A DNA stretch of 64,000 nucleotides from Brugia malayi (Eukaryota; Nematoda; Chromadorea; Rhabditida; Onchocercidae): contig NW_025062477.1 of assembly GCF_000002995.4 (NCBI RefSeq), positions 8,342,649 through 8,406,648 on the forward strand. Reading direction: 5' to 3'. The notes beneath the pieces are model-generated. The model saw nothing but the letters and a program-made list of their open reading frames with translations, ran no database searches and was not told the DNA's origin. The translations under genes and the position numbers were made by a program. This document shows positions 23,134 through 37,049 of the stretch, one piece after another (the stretch's first letter is position 1; each line of letters starts with the position of its first letter).

Positions 23134-26100
23134 TCTTTAAAACTTTCATTCAGTAATATGAAAATGTTTAAGAATTAAAATTGCTAGTACCATACTGTTC
23201 TAATTATCATACTTTTTATTTAGAGGACAAATTTTCAGTGCTTAGATTTTTCTTATAATTATGTTCTCAAATTTAGTATCTTTCAACGAAGTCTTTTTTT
23301 TTTTTTCAGCTTTTCTAAGCTTCGTTAAATTTGTAAAATTTTGTAAGTCTGAAGTCATCTTTTATATAAACATTTTCAGTTGTGTGTTGTACATGCTTAC
23401 GGTTGCTGACTCTCAGTTGTTCACTAAATTTTCTTTTAACATAATTGGGCAATTAGTAGAAGTTATCGGTTATGAAGCACACGGTAGTTGCCAATTATGG
23501 ACACATCGTTATTTCATGCATTATTTTGAGGCGCACTACTTCAGTAGAGCTCTAATTGGCATAGAGATACTATCGTAGTTCATAATTATTGATCTTATTG
23601 AACAAGGTATTCAGTATGTTATATTTGTTTATAATGATGTCTTAGACATTTTTTCAAATAATTTAATGGACTAAAGTTAACCGATAAGGTACTACATGTT
23701 GTCATATATTATTTCAATATGTTAGATAAAGGTGCTAGCATTATTCAAATATTTTGAACTTTTCTACCGTTTGGAGGACTCCCAAAATTCCTTATAGGGA
23801 AGTAAATGGACACAACCTATAATAATAGTAATGCGTTTGGGAAAAAAAACATTCAATGATGAGACAAAGAAATACGATGCTACAATTATGTGTCTTTAAT
23901 GACCAGATTAAGCAGAGAGATGGATTGTGCAACAATCTTCTGAAGATTTATATGGTACACCTATGAAGTAAATGCTTCTCTGCTCTATGCCATCACTAGT
24001 GATAATTTTTAATTCAAATAACGACAACTGCTGAAGGAGGTGCGATAGCCAGTCACTTACTGTTATTGCAGCACATTCGGTGATGACAACTTTCTAAATA
24101 TGCTGCAAATAGCGAAATCGTAATTACATTGTTCTCACATCTGTTAAGTTTGAGATGACATACCTGAAATTGATCGGCACCATTATCATGTCACTCATGT
24201 CTATTACATCACCGAGTAGGCTGGTACTATTAACTGCATAAAATACTGTTGATAATATATAAAAAATTCTCTCACTCTAAACCACATCGATTTACTGCTG
24301 GACCTTGCTTCTAGTAATTTATTTTGAAAAGCCTGCACTAAATTTTAATATTTTAAACATCCCTTGGAATATAAGAGGTTTTCATTTTGTTTTTTATTTT
24401 TAACAGTAGGCTGGTACTACTAATATACAGAGATATGCAGGATACAGAGTAATTTTTTGTTAATATGCAGGATACAGACTATTTTTTCGTTACAGAGTAA
24501 TTTTAATATTTTTTTGAAAAAAGATTCGATAATTCTCAATAAATTTGATTTGATCCTAAATGTCGATTTACGAGAATTTGTTGGCTCGTTCCATTTAGTA
24601 TGACTCTTTTAGTCTTTTGCCAAATGATTCCAAATTCCAAATCATTCGTTTTTTGCAGCGCAGAAGTCCTAATTGCAAAAAATATTAGTATAATAATATC
24701 AAAGAATCAGTCATAATTAATTTAAATTTATATTCATTTACTGTTTTTCATTAAATTTTTTTCTCTAAAATGTTGAAAAACAAGTGTTGACGAATGTATC
24801 ATCCAAGTCTCTGCGACAAGAAGCATTTTTAAACTATGATAATTGCTTTTGAGGTCGCTTCCCGAGACAGCTGTTAGTATAAGAAATTCGTTGATTCATT
24901 GATACAATGAATAAAAAGAAACTACTAATTGGATTGACTGCTGTTTTTTCGTCATTATTGCATTACCCTTCGAGAAGAGTCAAGTGTAAGTATGTGTCCA
25001 CTCAGTGGGGGGTCACTTTTTCTCACACAATAACCAATGGATATTCATCTTTTAAAAAAAGAAAACGGACGAACAGCCAAAGCCGGCATTTCTCCGTTCG
25101 GTTCATCATTCCACATCGGTAATTTGTTGCTTGCTTTTGAATTTCCAAAAAAAAAAATTATTTTTGGCCGAGGAAGAAAGAAAGCGAATAACAGATATAT
25201 GAGTTTTTTGATGAAAAATTGGAGGAGAGAGAATGAGGGTAGGATGAAGCCAATTAATCACTTAACGCAAGAGGGATGCAATGAAGTGGAAAATAACAGG
25301 GTAGGAACATTGGCGTGGATCAGATCGGGTCTTGGAACAAGGAATGCAAAAAAATGAGAAGAATATCCTCACCAGGTGCTACTATTTTCCTCTCAAATTG
25401 AGCACAATAAATCCTGTGGTACCACATCGCAGTATGTGCAAATAGACTAACATTTTGTTTTCTCATTACGGTAATCCTCTTCTTCTCCCTCGATATAATG
25501 AACAATAAACAAATGCTATTTACTTCTCAGATAAGGATAATTTAAATTCTTCCAACTTCATTGAAGCAGCAGACGACAAAACCATTAGACGCTCCTTCAT
25601 GAAACTTGAAAAATTATAACGATAGTTTATTTGCGTTAGCAACTGAAATTGTGACGATAAGTGTTCTAGCACATAAGTACGAAATAATTTGCTCATCAAA
25701 TGCATCGAATGTAAAATAATCATACAAACACTTAGGACTAAACGTGGAAGAACTAATATATTGACTACTAAATTTATTTAATTTTTCAAAATTTGTTGAA
25801 ATGATTATGCTTTGTTTGAATTAAATTTGCATTTGAGTTTATTATTGCAAGATAGGATTCTCCCGAAATTATCTCGCAACCTTCTAATTGTTCTAGTTAT
25901 TCCATGAATAATTGAGGATTTCCGTTTAACGTCGTAAAAATATACAATCACGAAAATTTGATATTATAATTTATTGGGGGGGAAAACGCTTTTGCTATTA
26001 CGCAATGATAGCCATTTTCTCGTCACATCCTCCCATTTTGCGCTCTTCCCCACTTACCATTAGTAACATCAGACAAAATGGCGGCTTCGTTGTAGGAGGA

Positions 26101-26985
26101 AAACTAGAAGGAAGTTGTAGAAAGACGACAATTTGAACACTCGAGTTTGATTGTATCAATATGCGCATCTCTTTTACCTTTCAGAGTGGCGGCAAGGTAC
26201 TTTCGAAGTCCAATCTGAACTTCCGTTCACTATTTCACGCAATAACATATGGCGACAAATAGTTTGGTATTTATACTACAACTTTAGGAAACTAAGATAG
26301 TCTAAAAAAAGTCTTTAGCAGACCAACAATCATATTCGGCAATCAGTCTTCAAAATAATAAGTATCTGAAAAATCAAAAAGTGGTTTGTGTTTTCAGTCA
26401 ATAATTATATTCCTTAAAAATCTAAGATTTTGCTCTTGCTTAATGATTTCACTTCATAAATTGGAAGAGAAAGGCCATATAAGTAATTACTTTTTACACC
26501 AATTTAAGAAAAACTATTTATTTACGAAATTGAGGCTAAATTTCAATTTCGAAACTAATAGAATATTTTACTAAATAAACAAATTTGTGGAGGAAGTGAC
26601 TTTGAATGATGCAAATCAAAATTTGAATACTAACTGCTAGCAAAGTTGCGAATCTTATTTTTAAGACAAATTGATAAAGAACAAAACCATTATGCAACAA
26701 TTTTAATGACCGTTTGATATGTAAAATTTTAGAGTTATGATTTATTTGCGTTTTTTGAAAGAGGAAAAGGAACATGGAATTAAAATGCTTCATTTATGAT
26801 TTTAATGATTTATTTTGATTTAACATTTCAGGGTATAGTATTTCAAATTTAAAATGCGAATATTCGAATAAAGAAAAAGAACTAGCAAGTAACAGACAAA
26901 CGAATTGTTGAATAAACTGTTACGAAAGCTAATAGAGAGGCATATTTTCTGCAATAGAAGGAGAAAATGCTGTGAAATAGGGAAG
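23134..26985. other. Long intergenic region with short repeats, no supported gene
   Basis: About 3.8 kb without a recognisable gene. It contains two copies of a 15-bp sequence (24215 and 24405), a 30-bp tandem duplication (24433-24492), and plus-strand purine-rich ORFs at 24907-25357 that lack similarity. A minus-strand ORF at 25520-25723 (67 residues, ending in an Lys/Glu-rich helix-like tail) is mildly coding-like but has no partner exon. A CAAAATGGCGGC sequence near 26074, resembling the metazoan YY1 site, may mark a transcription start. Confidence 0.5.
24433..24492. repeat. 30-bp imperfect tandem duplication
   Basis: Two adjacent copies begin ATATGCAGGATACAGA and end GTTA. They differ at about four positions and are followed by a partial echo (ACAGAGTAATTTT). 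It lies just downstream of the second copy of the 15-bp repeat AGTAGGCTGGTACTA. Confidence 0.75.
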
Positions 26986-27033
26986 ATGGAATCTGATACC
27001 TTCAAAGTCCTTCATAAAATAGTGCAGAAATGA
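26986..27033 (+). other. Possible upstream ORF overlapping the next start by ATGA
   Basis: A 15-codon reading frame (MESDTFKVLHKIVQK) starts at 26986, and its TGA overlaps the ATG of the 27030 ORF. It may be a uORF, or the true N-terminus of that gene if a one-base indel is present in the assembly. Chance is also possible. Confidence 0.3.
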
Positions 27034-27710
27034 TTGCCTTGTTCAGGTCACTTGTACAATTTCAACTTCATGAAGAGGACAAAAAAGATATAACTTTGGA
27101 AATCTATTTCCTTTACACTGAATTTTACATTGAACTGATGGTTCGAAATACTTGCTGGAACCGAGATGATAAACATGAATTCGATACGTTAGTTGATCTT
27201 TTAGAGACGTTTCTTTACAATGACGGGAAACAATATAAAGAAAACATCGAAATGAAAAAAAGTGAGTCGTGGGATGGATACCGTATACTAACACTTGACA
27301 GAGAGGAGGTGGAGAAGAGAAGAGACGATATTGAGGCTGTTAACGAGGCCAGGACTGTCCTCGTCAGGTTGAGCAATCGACAGCAGCTATTCCAAGATGT
27401 AGAAAATAACGTTATTAGAGAGGAGCAAGGCGGGGCTCAGCACTGCCTCCTGAATTTAACATTTTTCTTTCCCGATCACTGCTCTAAATGCATCAATTTC
27501 ATTCAGTTCCTTTTCATTATCATCATCGTCATCATTATCATTATCATCATCATCATCATTACCACCATCAATCGTCATCAATCATTATTAATCATCATCA
27601 ATCATCATCATCATTATCATTATCATCATCATCGTCATCATCATCATCATCAAACATCATTATCAATCATCATATCATACCATTATCATTTTTGCTATTA
27701 TTTAGAATGA
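27030..27710 (+). CDS. Unrecognised protein, N-terminal part coding-like, running into Ile/His repeat tail
   Basis: I do not recognise this gene. The first 130 or so residues look like a genuine intracellular protein: acidic, helix-rich, with HEEDKKDITLEIYFLYTEF, a Cys and two Trp residues, and a charged helix LDREEVEKRRDDIEAVNEA followed by VLVRLSNRQQLF. After about residue 140 the frame enters a (ATC/ATT)n repeat and encodes a poly-Ile run and then a His-rich run. An in-frame stop upstream of the ATG favours this start. The repeat part may be an intron or 3' UTR, but I saw no good GT donor before it. No conserved domain could be named. Confidence 0.4.
   Translation: MIALFRSLVQFQLHEEDKKDITLEIYFLYTEFYIELMVRNTCWNRDDKHEFDTLVDLLETFLYNDGKQYKENIEMKKSESWDGYRILTLDREEVEKRRDDIEAVNEARTVLVRLSNRQQLFQDVENNVIREEQGGAQHCLLNLTFFFPDHCSKCINFIQFLFIIIIVIIIIIIIIIITTINRHQSLLIIINHHHHYHYHHHRHHHHHQTSLSIIISYHYHFCYYLE
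27517..27662. repeat. Degenerate (ATC)n trinucleotide microsatellite
   Basis: About 145 bp are built mainly of ATC/ATT/CATCAT units with a few interruptions. In the plus-strand frame of the ORF starting at 27030 the first part reads as isoleucines; after a phase change the later part reads as histidines. Confidence 0.85.
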
Positions 27711-28277
27711 TTATTTCTTCAGTAATTTAAATCCTAAAGAAATTACGGGTTAATACTTATTAGCAAAGTAGGTAACATCGAGAAATTAGATAAAAATTTT
27801 TGCAAGAGTAATTATTAATTTCTCCTTCAAGCAATGTTTTATTTTGCTGTAACGATATTTAAGTTTTTCAAGCAATTGCTCAATGATACTATCCAATTTT
27901 ACAATGAGTAGAACTTTCTCAGTTATGTGTGATATGCTTCTGATATTATAAGTGTTTTAAATTGCTTTGCTTCATTGATTATATGTTCTCATTATCATAT
28001 TTGCACGAATAGATATATTTGCTTTTGGACATTTACATCTTGAATATTCTCTGTGTTTCTCGAGATGAAATAACTCATTTTCAAAAGCGGACCACGAATT
28101 CTATCATTTTGATAACATAAAAACTGCAAGATCATTAAGAACTGAATTACAGAAATTCAATAACTGAACAGATGTTACGATGAAATCTGCCTTACTTCAT
28201 TAATTATATTACAAACATTCTCGTTGACTGAGGTGCAGAATCGGTGAACAAACTTGTAAATTATCTTCCAAAGCAAT
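27711..28277. other. Spacer upstream of the Sp-family gene
   Basis: About 570 bp, AT-rich, with no exon recognised. It presumably carries the promoter and 5' UTR of the Sp-family gene. A possible acceptor (GAGGTGCAG) lies near 28238, some 40 bp before its ATG. Confidence 0.45.
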
Positions 28278-31200
28278 ATGGATTCTCAAAGTGATCTGAA
28301 ACCTATTGTACCACTTGCCGCTGCTGCTGCTGCTGCTGGAAGTCTGATGCTATCAAATTGTGAACAAAGCCCTCTGGGTAAGTTGATGGAACAATACAAC
28401 CGATTAGCCTCAGAAAGTCGTATTACTGCATCGGTGGAAGAAAAATTATCTAAAAGAGAGTCAAGAACTACCGAAACAGTAGCAGCGGCGGCAGTGGCAG
28501 CAGGAGGCACTCTGGTAGACACATTGCCGCCATATGCAAGTACCACAGCCGCAGTTTATCCGCCATATTCATGGTCAGCAGCTGCAACGGCACCGTGGTG
28601 GACAGCAGAACCAACTGGAACCTGGCCTCCGCTACCGTATTCACCGGCAGTGAGTACTGATACTGCTACGGCAACTTATTCTCCCTACCTGGGGCCACAA
28701 TTCCAAGGACTACTATCAGCTGCTACCGTATCAGCTACTGGTCAGGTGGTATCGATATCTAATCCAAACTCTAGTTCTACCGGTAATCCACTGTCAAAGG
28801 TCTCCAGCAGCTCAACAGCACATGTAGGAGGCGGTAAATTATCTACTCGATCTAACTGTGAGTGTCCTAACTGTCAGGAAGCCGAAAGATTGGGTAAGTC
28901 TTCTTTCTTAATGCATTTCGTTAGTAAAATTTAAATAGCGACGGGAAATAGAACGATGATTGCAGAATAGTTCATAAAACAATGATGAAATATAGATATA
29001 TCAAATGAATTAGTTTCTCTCGCGAGAAGCAACTGACATAGTTGCTTACTTCCTGTAGAGACCGTATCGTTCCTTCTTCTTCGATTTTTGAAAGCATCAT
29101 AGTTGTTATTAAAACTAATTTTTAAAGACAGATGATCTACCTATCATAGATACCATACCTCTGGTTTGGGTATATAAGCACCCCGAAAATTTGTTAACTC
29201 CTATAAAATTTTAAAACATTTCTCACAGCGGTTACTATGTAGTAAAAAGGTTAAGGTAAGTAAGGTAAGTAAAAGTACAGGATCACCAGATCAGGAGCAA
29301 AAAGAAACAATGGAATGAAACTATCGGCGGGGAAAAGGGAACATGAGTGGAGAAGAGGAAAATGGATGTTGGTGAGCATAGAAGATAATAATAAGTTATG
29401 GTATATGTTTAGCAGTCATTGAAAATAGCAATTACGTTCTCTGCTTCTGTTTATCGAGTCTGAAATTCTACAGCTTCATAATACTTCACTCACGCAGCGG
29501 TATTAATTTTGACGTCAACCTGACAATGAATGGCAATAATCTGTTGCTCATTTCTTAATTCTCTTAACTTATTGATACTTGATGTCTAAATCATGGCATA
29601 TATTCTCGTATAAGTCGATATACCATGATTACAAGATTTATTGAAAAACTCAGGTCTATAATTTCTCCTAATTACTGTGCTCGAGAACTAACAGTTATAA
29701 ACTTCTTTACCAAATTGAACAAAATTAAGTTTTCCGCAATAATATGTTTGTGAAGGTTATGAAAATTGAATTAGAAAAAATTAAACTGCGAAAACGATAG
29801 TCATGAAAACTCATATATCTGAATAGGATATGTGAAGGTCCTTTATCTTTTACTGATTTCAGACAATAAACTATTGGAATACCTTTTATGACTTTCCTTT
29901 TTTAAAAAACGATTCTCACAAAAATAAGATGGCGCCAAAAAATGAACCCATTCCATTGTCAAATTAGGGCATAACGGCTTTCGAATCATTTGTTCGCTTT
30001 TGAAGTAGAAAGAAAGGTGTGTAGACAAATAAAAGGAAAAGCAATGATGATTAGACGCTTCTCTAATCAATAAAATTTAACCTTTTTGAGAAAAGAAATT
30101 GAATTTCGAATTGAAATTAGAAATAATTTTGAAAAGGTTTGTTACTCAAAGCATTTCAATGCCTTTTCCTCGTCCTTCACAATCAATCCAATAAATATTT
30201 TAAATGTTATTAATCATTTACAATGTTTTCACTCCAAAGTCAGGTACTTTATCATAACGCTTCTCTCACTTTCATATTTTTTTCTACTGCTAATTCTTCA
30301 TTAATGTTAAAGACATCATGAGATTGATCATTTCGTCTAAGCTTATGATAATGATGACCTTTAGATGAGCAGTGCTTTGTTCTTATTCATTCACTTTATG
30401 CTGAAAACAACTGCCATATTCTTTTAAATTGATCTCATAATCTAACCAAAAAATTAAAATGTCAAATTGAGATTGACAAAAATGCAGAGCATATGCTGTC
30501 CTAGTGATTAATTGCTTGTGTCGAAACTAAATCTTTTACCTGTTCTTCTTCTATCATTGTTCAAGCTAAGCTAAGTTGGTAACTTCGAACTTAAAAAATG
30601 AATTTTTTTTAGCTACTCTCTCGCTGATTTTGTTAAGATATCGATTTCGAGCGTCTAAATATTTCTCTAATTGATCTTGAAAGTTTTGGCAATTATATTT
30701 GATGCAAATTTGAAAACTACATTTAAATAGTTTAGATTTCTGATAGGTATCAAAACTCATAAAACTGCTTAACTAAGAATTTCTCTCCAAATCACTGCAA
30801 TATAATTGCAAGCAATACCCGCGTCTGATTTTGAAAAGTCTACGTATGGCATAAGAGATCTACCGTAATCAGAAGAATGCATGTGAGAAAAGAGCAACCG
30901 CGATTTCGCCAATTACATCTCTGGCAGATGTTTCGCTCAAAATGAATTCACGAAGTGTAAGGCCCACTTTTTCAATGATTCACAGTAGGTTATTTCAGTT
31001 GTATAAATTGGTGTAAATAAGACTGATAGAACATCACCAAGATAATGGCAGATCGCTCGTTAAACTGCATGAATCACATTATCTATCTTCAGTTCCAGTC
31101 CGTCATTCTATAGATGAGAGAACGGCTAGTTTAAAAACTAATTTTAACGTTTCAACTAATCTGAAGGAATTTTTCTGATACTATTCAGTATATTTTATCT

Positions 31201-32192
31201 ATGCAACCAAACATATAAAACACAATATTACAATTGCCTTACCAAAACGGAATGCAGTAGACAGTAGAATGGCCCTGAAAACGGCAAATTTGAAGGAAAT
31301 TTTTTGAAATGGTTAAGGGAAAATCGAAATATAATTGACACTTTTCACACTTCAATGTATAATTTGTTGCCTCTTTTTTATGACAACCCCCTTTAAAACA
31401 ACACGCGTGAAAGGATTTTTTTCCCTTTTTACGAATTCGAAATGGTTTCCATGACAAATAATCGCTTGCAGTCTGCTCTTCACTTCATTCCCAATCACTA
31501 TTTCTTTGAAATTAAGTGGAATAAGCTCTTATTTAAATTAAAGTGAACCAAGAAGTTAAAGCAATATGGTCTATGGTAACTGCACAGAATTCCACAGTTG
31601 CTATAATTTTTTTCCACTTTGCTTCGACCTTCAACAAAAAGAAAAACATAACAGCAGCCATTTTCCACTGTTAAATCTAAGATAGTGTCATAAATCTCCA
31701 TAATCAATCCTTCCGGAGGAAAAGATAAGGATCAGAAAAGGGCATCAATCAGAATCTCGAGCTTAAGTGATTGTGCAATCGGGCGTGAGAGTCACACAGG
31801 GTTAATTCTTCTCGTTACTCAGCAAACAATCAAACTTCTTAATCTAAATACAAAAATACACAGTTTGGAAGAACTAGAAGCCACTAAAATGTAAAAAGAA
31901 ATTATAAAACTAATTATTGCCAAAGTTGTCACTAGTAGTCACTTTAGTTGACTTTTCGTACTTCACGAAAATATGAAAAGTTCATAGCTATCAATATTTT
32001 TATGAAAAACTGGAAGAGACCTAAATAAATGTCACTCAGACTTTGATTCCATCAACTTTACTAGGTATTGCAAATCTTCCGGCAAAAATACGGGGGATCC
32101 ACAACTGCCACGTTCCGGGATGTGGTAAAGTATACAGCAAAAGTTCACATTTGAAGGCACATCTTCGATGGCATTCTGGAGAACGCCCCTTC
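28278..32192 (+). CDS. Sp-family zinc-finger transcription factor, only first finger intact
   Basis: Sp factors bind GC/GT boxes through three C-terminal C2H2 fingers. Exon 1 (28278-28893) encodes a Met-start, an alanine run, a Ser/Thr/Pro-rich activation-type region with [15 protein letters not shown], and the Btd box CECPNCQE. After a 3.2-kb intron, exon 2 (32065-32192) encodes [31 protein letters not shown], given here only as positions 32100-32192: a complete finger 1 with both Cys and both His. The exons join in phase (744 bases). A normal donor GTAAGC follows GERPF, but no intact exon for fingers 2 and 3 was found before the convergent NEDD8 gene. Unspliced, the frame ends after 24 residues at about 32267. 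It may be a truncated factor, a decaying gene, or an incomplete model. Confidence 0.75.
28894..32064 (+). other. 3.2-kb intron of the Sp-family gene
   Basis: This intron between the Btd-box exon and the finger-1 exon is much longer than others in the window. It contains a GTAAGTAAG duplication near 29258 and a Cys-rich minus-strand ORF at 31239-31457 of unknown meaning. No other gene was recognised in it. Confidence 0.55.
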
Positions 32193-32275
32193 GTAAGCTT
32201 TTCTCAACATTCAGTTTTACTAAATAGAGACCAGTTTTTAAGAACTCATAATTTCTTTTATTCATAAAGCTCTTT

Positions 32276-32370
32276 TTGGATCTTCATCAAAACTTTTAGA
32301 AACGACGGCTTACAGAAAACGGTTCAAACTCACGAGGAAGTACGACAAGTTGAACTGCAAATACTTGTAC
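32276..32370 (+). pseudogene. Degenerate relic of Sp fingers 2 and start of 3
   Basis: The plus-strand frame starting at about 32266 reads FWIFIKTFRNDGLQK then TVQTHEEVRQVEL. It matches the Sp finger-2 pattern (W-x-F-C-G-K-x-F-x-R-x-D-x-L-Q-x-H-x-x-T-H-x-G-E-x-R-x-V-C) at Trp, Phe, Lys, Phe, Arg, Asp, Leu-Gln, Thr-His, Glu, Arg and Val. It has two one-residue gaps, both zinc cysteines replaced and the first histidine lost. It lies about 85 bp after finger 1. Its frame does not join finger 1 in phase through an obvious acceptor, which suggests decay. The similarity is short and could be chance. Confidence 0.45.
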
Positions 32371-33087
32371 CTCGCAAACTACTTTTTTGCACTAAGATAT
32401 TTGCCATTAGGATTATGTACCCATTTTCAATATTTGAGCTTTTTCAAATAACCCTCAGAGATAACCTTTCAAATAGCCAAATATTCCCTTTAGAACAACA
32501 AATACGTCTCGTGCACATATTACTATGTTATCAGATTATCCATTCATACTTTTTCTGCAAATCTTTGTAATTCATTAATAATATATGTTTATTGTATGTA
32601 TTACATTGGATCTGTGTTATTTTATAAAGATCTATTAGCTATAAAGCTATTTGGAAACTACACCAATCCAAAACTGCTCATACAAGATTTCCTTCTTGCA
32701 ATACAGCGAGTTCCCTTAAAAATAAATGATCCAGAACTCAGACAATTAATTCAGCAATTGATAATTCGGCATAAATCATTCCTCAATCTTTCACGAATTT
32801 ATAAAAGTTCACAAGTTTTTATTACAGTGTACTACTTCATACAGCTTAAAAGAAATGCTAAAAGGACAAAATGGAGCAAAAGCATAGGGTAAGGAGGACA
32901 AACTGGAGTAAAAATATGGAGTAAAGATGTATAACACAAGAATATGCATTACTATTATGCAATCACAAACCAAATTTGACAGTACATGTATTTGGAGCAA
33001 GGAAATAACACAATGTGAACATACGAATAGAGCTCTTGTAAATATGCTCATTTGAATATAATCCATATTTCATTTCATAATCACATA
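32371..33087. other. Convergent intergenic region between the Sp-family gene and NEDD8
   Basis: No gene recognised. A plus-strand ORF at 32596-32892 (98 codons) has an acceptor-like TTGCAATACAG inside it but no known similarity, and no zinc-finger pattern is visible in it. Confidence 0.45.

Positions 33088-37049
<3,962 letters not shown>

Noticed and set aside
24907..25357. Overlapping plus-strand ORFs of 71 and 106 codons with Lys/Arg-rich sequence
   Set aside because: They reflect purine-rich DNA; no start context, exon partner or similarity supports coding.
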